Part shown: positions 24,836-34,046 of the stretch, piece after piece
Layout: the number at the start of each line of letters is the position of its first letter
How positions within the stretch are numbered: position 1 is the stretch's first letter
From: Roseivivax isoporae LMG 25204
GTDB lineage: Bacteria; Pseudomonadota; Alphaproteobacteria; Rhodobacterales; Rhodobacteraceae
Direction of reading: 5' to 3'
DNA: 64,000 nucleotides
Assembly (NCBI RefSeq): GCF_000521865.1
Contig: NZ_JAME01000009.1
Span: 82,754-146,753, forward strand
Made by a program: the position numbers and the translations under genes
The notes under the pieces: generated by a model
What the model saw: only the letters and a program-made list of their open reading frames with translations
What the model was told of the DNA's origin: nothing
Databases searched by the model: none

Positions 24836-25744
24836 ATGCAAGAGAAGACCGATCGCAACCTGCCGAATGTTCGCACCGCGATCTTTCCAGTTGCGGGTCT
24901 CGGCACGCGCTTCCTGCCTGCCACCAAGTCGACCCCGAAAGAGCTTCTTCCGGTGCTCGACCGCCCGCTGATCCAGTTCGCCATCGACGAGGCGCGCGCG
25001 GCCGGCATCGAGCGCATGATCTTCGTGAGCCATCCGTCCAAGGACGCGATCGAGCGGTATGTCCGCGAGGACGTCGACCTCGAGGAGACGCTGCGCGCGA
25101 AGGGCAAGGACGCCCTCGCCGACATGCTGCACGACAACGCGCTCTGCGAAGGCTCGGTCGACGTGCGCTTCGTGATGCAGCCCGAGCCGCTGGGTTTGGG
25201 CCATGCGGTGCTCTGCGCCGCGGACGAGGTCCTGCCGGGCCCGGTGGCCGTGATCCTGCCCGACGATCTGATCCTCGGCGAGCCCGGCTGCCTGAGCGAG
25301 ATGATCGCGGCCTACGACCCGGTCAAGGCGGGCCACATGGTCGCGACCATGCAGGTCGAGGCGGAAGCGGTCAAAAGCTACGGCGTCCTGTCCGTCACCG
25401 GCCGCGACGGCGCGCTGATCCTGTCCGACGGCATGGTCGAGAAGCCCGATCCGGCCGACGCGCCTTCGCGCCAGGCCGTGGTCGGCCGCTACGTGCTCGA
25501 CGGCACGATCTTCGACGACCTGCGAGGCCTCCCGCCCGGCGCGGGCGGCGAAATCCAGCTGACCGACGCCATCGCGCGCGGCGTGGGCACGGTGGGCCTG
25601 TGCGGCTTCCGGTTCACCGGCACGCGCTACGATTGCGGATCCAAGAAGGGAATGCTGCAGGCGACGATCGCCTATGCCGGCCAGCACCCCGAGTTCCGCG
25701 AGACGCTGGCCACCTCGAACGCGGGCATGCTTGCCGCCGAATGA
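24836..25744 (+). CDS. galU: UTP-glucose-1-phosphate uridylyltransferase
   Basis: The 302-residue protein makes UDP-glucose from UTP and glucose-1-phosphate. The nucleotide-binding start FPVAGLGTRFLPATKSTPKE and the blocks QPEPLGLGHAVLCA, ILPDDLIL, GRYVLDGTIFDDL and GGEIQLTDAIA are all GalU. AAGGAGC precedes the ATG at 24836; the frame is open 16 codons earlier without homology. It is divergent from the glucosylglycerol operon, so the nucleotide-sugar supply and its use sit side by side, although cyanobacterial GgpS prefers ADP-glucose. A terminator follows. Confidence 0.95.
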   Translation: MQEKTDRNLPNVRTAIFPVAGLGTRFLPATKSTPKELLPVLDRPLIQFAIDEARAAGIERMIFVSHPSKDAIERYVREDVDLEETLRAKGKDALADMLHDNALCEGSVDVRFVMQPEPLGLGHAVLCAADEVLPGPVAVILPDDLILGEPGCLSEMIAAYDPVKAGHMVATMQVEAEAVKSYGVLSVTGRDGALILSDGMVEKPDPADAPSRQAVVGRYVLDGTIFDDLRGLPPGAGGEIQLTDAIARGVGTVGLCGFRFTGTRYDCGSKKGMLQATIAYAGQHPEFRETLATSNAGMLAAE

Positions 25745-25765
25745 TCCTCCGGACACGGAGCGGAG

Positions 25766-25790
25766 AAGGCCGGCGCGGCGCGCCGGCCTT
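25766..25790. terminator. Bidirectional terminator between galU and the PAS gene
   Basis: Arms AAGGCCGGCGC (25766-25776) and GCGCCGGCCTT (25780-25790) pair perfectly over 11 bases around a 3-base loop, ending in T residues on both strands. It lies between two converging genes. Confidence 0.75.
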
Positions 25791-25802
25791 TCCTGTTCGG
25801 TG

Positions 25803-26510
25803 TCAGTCGTTCGACACGACCAGCCGCAGGTAGGGGACCGGCCCCGCGGCCGCCGGCGCGTGCAGGAAGGGCCGGGCGGGCTCCGACAGTCCGCGCTGGG
25901 GCGCGACGCCGGTGTCCGCATGGCCACGCGGGGCGTCGAGCGCCGGCAGCTGCAGGCCCTGCGGCGCCACCCGCCCATGGGTCGCATGCGCGACCTCGAA
26001 CCGCCGCGGCGCACGGCCGAGCTGCCCGTGCGAGACAAGCCCGCCCAAGGCCCGGTCGATGCGTCCGGTATCCGAGCGCAGCGGCAGCAGGATCAGGTCG
26101 GCCGCCAGCGGCGGGTTGCGCAGCCGCCGTTCCGGCGCGAGGTCGAGCCGCAGCGTCTCGGGCCCCGCGAAGACGCGCTCGAGCGCCTCGGCCAGCGCGT
26201 CGCGGCTCGGCGGGGCGATGAAGGCCGAAAGCGGCAGACCTGCCGCCTCCATGCCCATGAGGTCGGACAGGTGCGTGCCGCTCACGCGCAGCCGGACGAT
26301 GCCGCGCCCGATCCGCTCGGCGAGAAAGGCATGCGACAGCGCGTCCTGCATGCCGCGGGGGTCGACCTGGTCGCGGAACGGCACGTCGCCGCACTGGTCG
26401 GCCAGCGCCCGCCAATAGGTCTCGATCATGCGCAGCGGCGCCTGGCGCCGCTCACGCTCGCGCTCGGACATCGACACGACCCCCGACCCCCTCACGTCCT
26501 TCCCGAACAT
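25803..26510 (-). CDS. PAS-domain protein (PAS_5 type)
   Basis: The 235-residue product has a single PAS-like domain (residues about 28-150: IETYWRALADQCGDVPFRDQ, then GIVRLRVSGTHLSDLMGMEA and PLSAFIAPPSRDALAEALE), the alphaproteobacterial PAS_5 form, followed by a variable tail ending VPYLRLVVSND. There is no output domain, so it may act through a partner. A CtrA-type site lies 66-80 bases before the start, shared with yicC. GAGGA lies 7 bases before the ATG at 26510; an internal ATG at 26471 is the alternative. Confidence 0.8.
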   Translation of the reverse strand: MFGKDVRGSGVVSMSERERERRQAPLRMIETYWRALADQCGDVPFRDQVDPRGMQDALSHAFLAERIGRGIVRLRVSGTHLSDLMGMEAAGLPLSAFIAPPSRDALAEALERVFAGPETLRLDLAPERRLRNPPLAADLILLPLRSDTGRIDRALGGLVSHGQLGRAPRRFEVAHATHGRVAPQGLQLPALDAPRGHADTGVAPQRGLSEPARPFLHAPAAAGPVPYLRLVVSND

Positions 26511-26575
26511 CCCGCCGTCCTCTCAACGGGTGCGGATCGCAGGACCTCCGGCGATCGACGATGCACCCACGTGCC

Positions 26576-26590
26576 TTAACAAAACCTTAA
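26576..26590. promoter_or_regulatory. CtrA-type box between the PAS gene and yicC
   Basis: TTAACAAAACCTTAA is a perfect TTAA-N7-TTAA, the full CtrA recognition motif of alphaproteobacteria. It lies between two divergent genes in an AT-rich patch of an otherwise GC-rich window. Confidence 0.6.
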
Positions 26591-26716
26591 TTAGACTTAT
26601 TTGCGCCGCATTTCGCGCCATTTCGAACGAACTGGTTAACATCCGGCCGCGCTTGCCATGCGCGGACGGCTCGCGTAGGTCCGAGACCGGAAGTTGGGAC
26701 GTTACGGGACTGTGAC

Positions 26717-27607
26717 ATGCGGCAGTCGATGACGGGATTTGCCTCCGGGCAGGGATCGGACGCCGGGTTTCGCTGGGCGTGGGAAATGCGCGGCGTCAAC
26801 GGCAAGGGGTTCGACCTGCGCATGCGACTTCCGGACTGGGTCGAGGGGCTCGATCCGCTGCTGCGCGCGCTGGTGCAGGAGCGTGTGGCGCGCGGATCGG
26901 TCACCGTGAACCTGCGCGTGCAGGCCGACGACGCCGAGGCCGCGCCGGTCCTGTCCGACCGCAATCTAGACCGCATCCTGAAGGCGCTGTCGCGGGTCGA
27001 GGCCGAGGCAACGGTGCAGGGCGTGACGCTCGCACCCTCGAGCGCGGCCGACATCCTCTGCATGCGCGGCGTGATGGAGATCGCGCAGGAGCCGACCGAT
27101 GTCGAAGCCCTGCGCACGGTTCTGGTCGCGGATTTCGAGCGGATCCTGAGCGAGTTCGTCGCCATGCGGCAGGAGGAGGGCCGCGCGCTCGACACGATGC
27201 TGGGTGCGCACCTGACCGAGATCGAGGCGCTCGTGCGCGATGCCGAGGCCGCGGCCGCGGCGCGGTCGGACGAGGCGCGTGCCCGCCTTGCCCAGCAGCT
27301 TGCCCGCGTGGTCGAGACCGTCGACAGCATCGACGAGGCCCGGATCGCGCAGGAACTGGCGCTCATTGCCGTGAAGGCCGACGTGACCGAGGAGATCGAC
27401 CGCCTGCGCGTGCACGTGGATGCCGCGCGGGCGCTCCTCGCGGGCAGCGGGCCAATCGGGCGCAAGCTCGACTTCCTGATGCAGGAATTCAACCGCGAGG
27501 CCAACACGCTCTGCTCCAAGGCGGGGTCGGCACCGCTGACGCAGATCGGGCTCGCGCTCAAGGCGGTGATCGACCGCATGCGCGAGCAGGTCCAGAACGT
27601 GGAGTGA
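26717..27607 (+). CDS. yicC: YicC/YloC family endoribonuclease
   Basis: The 296-residue product starts [13 protein letters not shown] and has the family body ([20 protein letters not shown]) and the C-terminal signature [22 protein letters not shown]. YicC proteins cleave RNA and in other bacteria affect small-RNA stability and stress survival. The gene lies 5 bases before gmk, a pairing seen in many bacteria, and is probably its operon leader. Length is typical. Confidence 0.94.
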   Translation: MRQSMTGFASGQGSDAGFRWAWEMRGVNGKGFDLRMRLPDWVEGLDPLLRALVQERVARGSVTVNLRVQADDAEAAPVLSDRNLDRILKALSRVEAEATVQGVTLAPSSAADILCMRGVMEIAQEPTDVEALRTVLVADFERILSEFVAMRQEEGRALDTMLGAHLTEIEALVRDAEAAAAARSDEARARLAQQLARVVETVDSIDEARIAQELALIAVKADVTEEIDRLRVHVDAARALLAGSGPIGRKLDFLMQEFNREANTLCSKAGSAPLTQIGLALKAVIDRMREQVQNVE

Positions 27608-27612
27608 CCGCC

Positions 27613-28263
27613 ATGGCCAGCGAGCGGCGGGGCCTGCTCATCATCCTGTCGTCGCCTTCGGGCGCGGGAAAGTCGACCCTCGCGCGGCGGCTGCGCGCCT
27701 GGGACGACCGCATCGTGTTCTCCGTCTCGGCGACCACGCGTCCACCGCGCCCGGGCGAGGAGGACGGCGTCGACTACCATTTCCTGACCGAGAGCGCCTT
27801 CAAGAAGGAGGTCGCGGCCGGCGGCATGCTGGAACACGCCCACGTCTTCGGCAATTTCTACGGCTCGCCGAAGCCGCCGGTGCGCGCGGCGATCGAGCAG
27901 GGGCATGACGTGCTCTTCGACATCGACTGGCAGGGCGCGCAGCAGATCCGCAATTCAGAGCTCGGCCTGCACACGCTGTCGATCTTCCTGCTGCCGCCCT
28001 CCATCGCCGAGCTCAAGCGCCGGCTCGAGAGCCGCGGACAGGACAGCGCCGAAACCATCGCGCGCCGCATGCAGAAGAGCTGGGACGAGATCAGCCACTG
28101 GGACGGCTACGATTTCGTGCTCGTGAATGCGGATCTGGACGAGACCGAGGCGCGCCTCAAATCCATCGTCACCGCGGCGCGCCTGCGGCGCAGCCAGCAG
28201 CCGGGGCTCACCGAGCATGTCCGCCGGCTGCAGGCGGAATTCGAGGACGGAGGCACGCCATGA
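27613..28263 (+). CDS. gmk: Guanylate kinase
   Basis: The 216-residue enzyme phosphorylates GMP to GDP. The P-loop [10 protein letters not shown] is at 13-22, followed by [21 protein letters not shown] and the GMP-binding segment [13 protein letters not shown], then [10 protein letters not shown]. The ATG at 27613 gives the usual N-terminus, although the frame is open upstream inside yicC. The stop overlaps the next start in an ATGA. Confidence 0.96.
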   Translation: MASERRGLLIILSSPSGAGKSTLARRLRAWDDRIVFSVSATTRPPRPGEEDGVDYHFLTESAFKKEVAAGGMLEHAHVFGNFYGSPKPPVRAAIEQGHDVLFDIDWQGAQQIRNSELGLHTLSIFLLPPSIAELKRRLESRGQDSAETIARRMQKSWDEISHWDGYDFVLVNADLDETEARLKSIVTAARLRRSQQPGLTEHVRRLQAEFEDGGTP

Positions 28264-28781
28264 CGCTCTACTCCCTGGACGGGCGGGTGCCCGAGATTGC
28301 CGAGGATGCCTGGGTCGCGCCCGATGCGAACGTGATCGGCGACGTGCGGCTCGCGCCGGGCGCGTCGGTATGGTTCGGGGCGACGCTGCGGGGCGACAAC
28401 GAGCCCATCGCCATCGGCGAGGGCACGAACGTGCAGGAAAACGTCGTGTGCCATACCGACATGGGCTGCCCGCTCACGGTGGGCGCAGGCTGCACCATCG
28501 GACACAAGGTCATGCTGCACGGCTGCACCATCGGCGACAACGTCCTGATCGGCATGGGCGCGACGGTGCTGAACCGGGCCCGGATCGGCGCGAACTGCCT
28601 GATCGGGGCGGGCGCGCTCGTTACCGAGGGCAAGGAGATCCCCGAGGGCAGCCTCGTGATGGGCATGCCGGGCAAGGTCGTCCGGGCGCTGACCGAGGAC
28701 GAGATCGAGGGTCTGCGCCGCTCCGCCCGCGGCTACCGGGGCAACGCCGCCCGGTTCCGCGCGGGTCTCGCACCGCTCTGA
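28260..28781 (+). CDS. Gamma-carbonic-anhydrase family protein
   Basis: The 173-residue left-handed beta-helix protein carries hexapeptide repeats ([27 protein letters not shown]) and the three putative metal-ligand histidines H65, H82 and H87 ([16 protein letters not shown]). Members may be carbonic anhydrases, or trimeric proteins of other or unknown activity (YrdA, PaaY-like). It is coupled to gmk by a 4-base overlap. Confidence 0.9.
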   Translation: MTLYSLDGRVPEIAEDAWVAPDANVIGDVRLAPGASVWFGATLRGDNEPIAIGEGTNVQENVVCHTDMGCPLTVGAGCTIGHKVMLHGCTIGDNVLIGMGATVLNRARIGANCLIGAGALVTEGKEIPEGSLVMGMPGKVVRALTEDEIEGLRRSARGYRGNAARFRAGLAPL

Positions 28782-28869
28782 TCCCGCGTCCACCCCGCGG
28801 GATCCGCCGAACGTACCACTATATAGATCCCGCGCGGCCAAGGTGCCCGCGGCCCGGAGGATGCGACAC

Positions 28870-30045
28870 GTGAAGAAGACCCTGATGCGGCCCGTCGGCC
28901 TGCCCGAGAGCGCCTCGCACCCGGTGGCGACGCCGCTCATGCCGTCGGTCGTGTACGCGAGCGACACGCCCGACGCGCTCGACGCGCAATACGAGGGGCG
29001 CGTCGCGGGCTACACCTATGCACGCGAGGGCCATCCGAACGCCGACGTGCTGGCCCGCCGCATCGACGCGCTCGAGGGCGCGGAAGGCGGCATCGTCACC
29101 GGGTCGGGCATGGCGGCGGTGACCGCGGCACTCATGGGGCTCCTGCGCGCGGGCGATCACGTGCTGGGGGGCGACCAGCTCTATGGCCGGTCGCTGCGGC
29201 TCATGCGGGACGACCTGCCGCGGCTCGGCATCGCCACGAGCCTCGCCGATCCGACGGACGTGGACGCGGTCGCCGCGGCGCTGCGTCCCGAGACGCGCAT
29301 GGTGCTGATCGAGGTCGTCTCGAACCCGACCCTCCGCATCGCCGACCTCGACGGCATCGCGGCGCTCTGCGCCGAGCGCGGCATCCTCCTCGCGGTCGAC
29401 AACACCTTCACCACGCCGGCCGCGATCCGGCCGATGGAGCGCGGCGCGGACATCGTCATCCAGTCGGTGACGAAGCTCCTTGCCGGGCACTCGGATGTCA
29501 CGCTCGGCTGGGTGGCGGCGAGATCGCCCGAAGACCGCAAGCGGATGTACGATTTCGCGGTGACCACCGGCATGACCGCCAGCCCCTTCGACTGCTGGCT
29601 GGCCGAACGCGGGCTCATGACCTTCGGGCTGCGCTTCGCGCAGGCGCAGGCAACGGCCGAACGGCTCGCCGCGCGGCTGGCGGACATGCCGGGCGTCCGC
29701 CGCGTGCTCTATCCCACGCGCGAGGATCATCCCGACCGCGCGCGGGCGCAGGCGGTGTTGCGCGGGCAGGGAGGCAACATGCTGAGCTTCGAGATCGAGG
29801 GCGGCCGAGCGGCGGCCAACGCCTTTGCCGCGGGCGCCGCGGGCGTGGCGTTCGCGCCGACGCTCGGCGACGTGGGCACCACGCTCTCGCACCCGGCCTC
29901 GTCCTCGCATCGCGGGCTCACGTCCGAGGCGCGCGCGGCGATCGGCGTCACCGAGGGCTTCTTTCGCGTGTCGGTGGGGCTCGAGGACGCGGACGCGCTG
30001 GCCGCCACGTTCGAGGCCGGCCTCGCGGCGGCGCGGGGCGCCTGA
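28870..30045 (+). CDS. Cys/Met metabolism PLP-dependent enzyme (cystathionine gamma-synthase/beta-lyase type)
   Basis: The product of about 391 residues is a trans-sulfuration-family enzyme: YAREGHPNADVLARRIDALEG, VDNTFTTPAAIRPMERGAD and the PLP lysine in IQSVTKLLAGHSDVTLGW. It could be a cystathionine synthase, lyase or methionine gamma-lyase-like enzyme; sequence does not decide. The start chosen is GTG at 28870, 9 bases after GGAGG; the ATG at 28861 touches that ribosome site. The stop shares one base with the phoR start (TGATG), tying the enzyme to the phosphate sensor by position only. Confidence 0.88.
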   Translation: MKKTLMRPVGLPESASHPVATPLMPSVVYASDTPDALDAQYEGRVAGYTYAREGHPNADVLARRIDALEGAEGGIVTGSGMAAVTAALMGLLRAGDHVLGGDQLYGRSLRLMRDDLPRLGIATSLADPTDVDAVAAALRPETRMVLIEVVSNPTLRIADLDGIAALCAERGILLAVDNTFTTPAAIRPMERGADIVIQSVTKLLAGHSDVTLGWVAARSPEDRKRMYDFAVTTGMTASPFDCWLAERGLMTFGLRFAQAQATAERLAARLADMPGVRRVLYPTREDHPDRARAQAVLRGQGGNMLSFEIEGGRAAANAFAAGAAGVAFAPTLGDVGTTLSHPASSSHRGLTSEARAAIGVTEGFFRVSVGLEDADALAATFEAGLAAARGA

Positions 30046-31082
30046 TGGTCGCGGCGCCGGGCAGCGTGGTCGCGGCGCTGCCGATCGCCGCGCTCTTCGT
30101 CGACAGGGACGAGCGCATCAGTGCCGCCAATCCCGAGGCGCTGGCCCTGCTCGGCCAGGCCATCGAGGGACGCCACTTCATCACGGTCCTGCGGCAGCCG
30201 CAGATCCTCGACGCCGTGGAACAGGTGGTGCGCGACGGCACGCCCCGGACCGCGCGTTACCTCTCGAACGACGGGCGGCAGGACACCACGTTCCGCGCCA
30301 GCGTGCGGGTGGTGCGCGAGGGCGGGCTCGACGGCATGCTCGTCTGCTTCGAGGACGAGACGCCGCGCGAACATGCCGAGCAGATGCGCCGCGACTTCGT
30401 GGCGAACGTGAGCCACGAGCTCAAGACGCCGCTGACGGCGCTCATCGGCTTCATCGACACGCTGAAAGGCCCGGCGCGCGCGGATGCCGCCGCGCGCGAC
30501 CGATTCCTGTCCATCATGGAGAGCGAGGCGAACCGGATGAACCGGCTGGTGTCGGACCTCCTTTCGCTGAGCCGCGTCGAGGCGGAGGAGCGCGTGCGCC
30601 CGACCGCCCGCGTCGACATCGCCGGGCTTATCCGCGACAGCGTGCGCGCGCTCGAGCCGCTGGCGCAGGAGGCGGGTGTCACGGTCGAGGCCGACCTGCC
30701 CGAGAGCACGCCGGGCATCCTCGGGGACCGCGACCAGCTGCGGCAGGTTCTGCAGAACCTGATCGAGAACGCGATCAAGTATTCCGGCCGCGGCGCCGTC
30801 GCGCGGGTCTCGCTGACCGGGCCCGCCTACGAGCCGCGGGTGCGCGGCCACGGCGTGCGCATCCAGGTGACCGACAGCGGGCCGGGAATCGACCCGATCC
30901 ACATCCCGCGGCTCACCGAGCGGTTCTACCGCGTCGACGCCCACCGCTCGCGCGAGCGGGGCGGCACGGGGCTGGGGCTCGCAATCGTCAAGCACATCGT
31001 GAACCGCCATCGCGGCCGGCTGCTCGTGGACAGCACGCCGGGCGAGGGCGCGCAGTTCACCGTGGTCCTGCCCACCGGCTGA
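30045..31082 (+). CDS. phoR: Phosphate regulon sensor histidine kinase PhoR (short form)
   Basis: The 345-residue kinase has a PAS domain (residues about 10-110), a dimerisation and phosphoacceptor helix with FVANVSHELKTPL (H124), and a catalytic domain with NLIENAIKYSG, VTDSGPGIDPIHI and GGTGLGLAIVKH. No transmembrane segment is visible, unlike the E. coli protein; the short soluble form occurs in alphaproteobacteria. Its place before pstSCAB-phoU-phoB identifies it. It should phosphorylate PhoB when phosphate is low, restrained by Pst and PhoU. Confidence 0.92.
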   Translation: MVAAPGSVVAALPIAALFVDRDERISAANPEALALLGQAIEGRHFITVLRQPQILDAVEQVVRDGTPRTARYLSNDGRQDTTFRASVRVVREGGLDGMLVCFEDETPREHAEQMRRDFVANVSHELKTPLTALIGFIDTLKGPARADAAARDRFLSIMESEANRMNRLVSDLLSLSRVEAEERVRPTARVDIAGLIRDSVRALEPLAQEAGVTVEADLPESTPGILGDRDQLRQVLQNLIENAIKYSGRGAVARVSLTGPAYEPRVRGHGVRIQVTDSGPGIDPIHIPRLTERFYRVDAHRSRERGGTGLGLAIVKHIVNRHRGRLLVDSTPGEGAQFTVVLPTG

Positions 31083-31537
31083 CGCTGCCCCCACGTCAGT
31101 GCGCCGCACCGGACGGACCGCGCAGCAAAATGTGCCGGATGACGTGGCGACAGGCCATTCTCGTCACACCGTCCGGGGCCGTGTCACGGGCGGTCGGGCC
31201 TCGCCCGTCATGGCTGCGCCGTCGGACGATCCGCGCGAGGTACGGAGCCCGATCGCGGCATCTGTGCCTCAATCCAGATAAAATATCGTGATAACAGATT
31301 CTTAAGGGCCAACCAGGGTGCTGCCCGGCTCGCTCATGTTCCGCGGCGTAAGTCGACCCGCGTCCCGACGTGCGGGCTTCCGCCGACGACCGCGGCGATG
31401 GCCAGCACCCCGCGGGGCGGGGCAAGGTGCGTCATAAAAGATTTACAATTCCGTCACATACCCGAGACGGACGGCCTCTAGGCGGTGGCTGAGCCGGTCG
31501 TAAGGCCGGCCCGACAATCAAATTCCTGGGAGTCACC
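31083..31537. other. phoR-pstS intergenic region with the Pho box
   Basis: No gene is supported in these 455 bases. The last 110 bases hold the Pho box (31429-31457) and the pstS leader. An AT-rich patch around 31275-31305 is unexplained. Short open frames lack ribosome sites. Confidence 0.65.
31429..31457 (+). promoter_or_regulatory. Pho box: three 7-base PhoB units with 11-base period
   Basis: GCGTCAT (31429-31435), GATTTAC (31440-31446) and CCGTCAC (31451-31457) repeat with an 11-base period and AT-rich 4-base spacers, as PhoB sites do (consensus CTGTCAT). They end about 80 bases before the pstS ATG. Activation of the pst operon by PhoB from this window is inferred. Confidence 0.8.
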
Positions 31538-32584
31538 ATGACCAACCTCAAACTGTCCGCCTCCGTGGCCGCGCTCGCACTCGTCTCCGCGACCGCAGTT
31601 GCCGCACAGGGCCGTGACGCGATCCGCATCGTTGGTTCTTCGACCGTGTTTCCGTACACGCAAGCGGTTGCCGAGCAATTCTCCAGCTCCACCGACTTCC
31701 CGTCGCCGGTCGTTGAATCGACGGGGACCGGCGGTGGCATGCAGATCTTCTGCGAAGGCATCGGCGAAGCGCATCCGGACATCACCGGCGCGTCGCGCGG
31801 CATGACCGCTGGCGAGTTCGAGCTCTGCCAGCAGAACGGCGTCGAGAGCATCACGCAGGCGAACATCGGTTCCGATGGCCTGTCGATCGCGATCTCGCGT
31901 GACAACGAGTTCGACTGGGACCTCAGCCTGGCCGAAGTCTACCAGGCGCTTGCCGCCCAGGTTCCGGTCGATGGCGAGTGGGTCGACAACCCGTACACCA
32001 TGTGGAACGAGATCAACTCGGACCTGCCGGAAGTCGAGATCCTCGCCTACGGCCCCCCGCCGACCTCGGGCACCCGCGACGCCTTCGTCGAGCTGGCGAT
32101 GCACGCCGGCTGTGAAGAGCTGCCCTACGTCCAGGAAGGCGGCTTCGACGGCGACTGGGTCGAAGAGAACTGCTCGCGCATGCGCCAGGACGGCCCCTTC
32201 GTCGAGGCCGGCGAGAACGACAACCTGATCGTTCAGCGCCTGACCGCAGACGCGAACGCCGTGGGCATCTTCGGCTACTCGTTCCTCTTCGAGAACCAGG
32301 ACGCCCTCAAGGCCGTGTCGATCAACGGCGTCCAGCCCGACCCGGACACCATCGCATCGGGCGACTACCCGATCTCGCGCCCGCTGTACTTCTACGTGAA
32401 GAACGCGCACCGCGGCGTGATCCCGGGCCTCAACGAGTTCATCGAAGAGTACATGTCGGAAGACGCCATGGCACCGGGCGGCTACCTGACCGAGCGCGGC
32501 ATGGTTGCTCTGAGCGATGAGCGCCGCGCAGAGGTTCAGGAGAACGTCCTGAACGGCGCCGAGATGGAAGCGCCTGCCGAGTAA
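31538..32584 (+). CDS. pstS: Phosphate ABC transporter, periplasmic binding protein
   Basis: The 348-residue product has a signal peptide (MTNLKLSASVAALALVSATAVAAQG) and the PstS phosphate-binding blocks IVGSSTVFPYTQAVAEQF, STGTGGGMQIFCEG and PTSGTRDAFVE. It captures phosphate for PstCAB. A ribosome site TGGGAG precedes the ATG. A Pho box lies upstream and a strong stem-loop follows the gene, which would leave pstS mRNA in excess over the rest of the operon. Confidence 0.96.
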   Translation: MTNLKLSASVAALALVSATAVAAQGRDAIRIVGSSTVFPYTQAVAEQFSSSTDFPSPVVESTGTGGGMQIFCEGIGEAHPDITGASRGMTAGEFELCQQNGVESITQANIGSDGLSIAISRDNEFDWDLSLAEVYQALAAQVPVDGEWVDNPYTMWNEINSDLPEVEILAYGPPPTSGTRDAFVELAMHAGCEELPYVQEGGFDGDWVEENCSRMRQDGPFVEAGENDNLIVQRLTADANAVGIFGYSFLFENQDALKAVSINGVQPDPDTIASGDYPISRPLYFYVKNAHRGVIPGLNEFIEEYMSEDAMAPGGYLTERGMVALSDERRAEVQENVLNGAEMEAPAE

Positions 32585-32608
32585 GGCGCCGGCGTACCGC
32601 ACGCATCA

Positions 32609-32640
32609 GCCCGGTCGCCACACGTGGCGATCGGGCGTTT
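32609..32640 (+). terminator. pstS-pstC intercistronic stem-loop (attenuator type)
   Basis: Arms GCCCGGTCGCCAC (32609-32621) and GTGGCGATCGGGC (32624-32636) pair over 13 bases with one G-U, a 2-base loop drawn tightly, followed by GTTT. It could stop part of the transcripts or protect the pstS message. Confidence 0.6.
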
Positions 32641-32659
32641 CCAATTGACAGGGCTGGTC

Positions 32660-34036
32660 ATGACGACACTTGCATTCGCGCTCCTCTTCGTTCTGGCATG
32701 CACAGGCTACGTGATGAACCGGCGCGCCGCGCAGGCCATATGGGCGGATGGCACGCGGCTTCATTCGCTTTCGAACTTCCACGGGCTCTATTCGCTGCTC
32801 CTGGTGGTCATCCCGATCTTCGTGCTCATCATCCTCTGGCTGCTGCTCGCGCCCTTCGTGATCAACGCGATCACCGTGGCGTCGCTTCCGGCGGACGTCA
32901 TGTCCGAAGCCAGCTCCGGCCAGGCCCAGCTGATCCTCGCCGAGATCAGCTCGATCGCCGGCGGCCGCGTGTTCGGCGACCCCGAGCCCTGGAAGATCGA
33001 CGCGGCCAACAGGCTTGTCTTCCTGAACGAGGCGTCCTCCTACGCGCTGGTCGCGGCGGTCGTCGTGCTCGGCGCGGCGCTCGCGTATTTTGCCCGCCAG
33101 CGGGTCTCGGCAGAGTTCCGGGCACGTCAGCGCGTGGAAACCATGGTTTCCGGACTGATGATCTTCTGCGCGACGGTCGCGATCTTCACCACGATCGGGA
33201 TCATCGCGGCACTGGTCTTCGAGACCTGGAAATTCTTCTCGATGGTTCCGTTCACCGAGTTCCTCTTCGGCCTGAACTGGGAACCCCAGATCCCGATCCG
33301 TGAAGGCCAGATCGCCGGCGCGGGCGCCTTCGGCTGGCTGCCGGTCATCCTCGGGACGCTCGTCATCACCGCCGTGGCGCTGATCGTCGCGGTGCCCACC
33401 GGCCTCATGTCCGCGATCTACCTCAACGAGTTCGCGCCGAAGAGCGTCCGCTCGGTCGTGAAGCCCTTCCTCGAGATCCTCGCGGGCGTCCCGACCGTGG
33501 TCTACGGCTTCTTCGCGATCCTCGTGGTCGCCCCCGCGATCCGGTCCTTCGGGCAGTCCATCGGCCTCGACGTGTCGCCCAACACCGCGCTTGCGGCAGG
33601 CAGCGTGATGGGCGTCATGCTGATCCCGTTCATCTCGTCCTTCGCCGACGACGCCCTGTCCGCGGTGCCGAACGCCCTGCGCGAAGGGTCGCTGGCCATG
33701 GGCGCGACGCGCGGGGAAATGATGACCACGGTGCTCTTTCCGGCCGCGATCCCCGGGATCGTCGGCGGGGTGCTCCTGGCCGTCAGCCGCGCGATCGGCG
33801 AGACCATGATCGTTGTGATGGCCGCCGGCCTCATCGCCAAGATGACCATCAACCCCCTCGACAGCGTGACCACGGTCACCGTTCAGATCGTGACGCTCCT
33901 GATCGGCGACACCTCCTTCGACAACCCCAAGACGCTGGCAGCATTCGCCCTCGGCCTGATGCTGTTCCTCGTCACACTTCTCATCAACGTGTTCGCGCTC
34001 CGCATCGTGCGGAAGTACCGCGAAGCCTACGATTGA
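32660..34036 (+). CDS. pstC: Phosphate ABC transporter permease PstC
   Basis: The 458-residue inner-membrane permease has an N-terminal hydrophobic helix (TTLAFALLFVLACTGYVM), a soluble insert, and six core helices with the binding-protein-dependent permease loop EGSLAMGATRGEMMTTVLFP. It is longer than enterobacterial PstC (about 320), as in other alphaproteobacteria. ATG 32660 is preferred over the GTG at 32624, which lies inside the stem-loop. Confidence 0.93.
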   Translation: MTTLAFALLFVLACTGYVMNRRAAQAIWADGTRLHSLSNFHGLYSLLLVVIPIFVLIILWLLLAPFVINAITVASLPADVMSEASSGQAQLILAEISSIAGGRVFGDPEPWKIDAANRLVFLNEASSYALVAAVVVLGAALAYFARQRVSAEFRARQRVETMVSGLMIFCATVAIFTTIGIIAALVFETWKFFSMVPFTEFLFGLNWEPQIPIREGQIAGAGAFGWLPVILGTLVITAVALIVAVPTGLMSAIYLNEFAPKSVRSVVKPFLEILAGVPTVVYGFFAILVVAPAIRSFGQSIGLDVSPNTALAAGSVMGVMLIPFISSFADDALSAVPNALREGSLAMGATRGEMMTTVLFPAAIPGIVGGVLLAVSRAIGETMIVVMAAGLIAKMTINPLDSVTTVTVQIVTLLIGDTSFDNPKTLAAFALGLMLFLVTLLINVFALRIVRKYREAYD

Positions 34037-34046
34037 GGTACGGACC

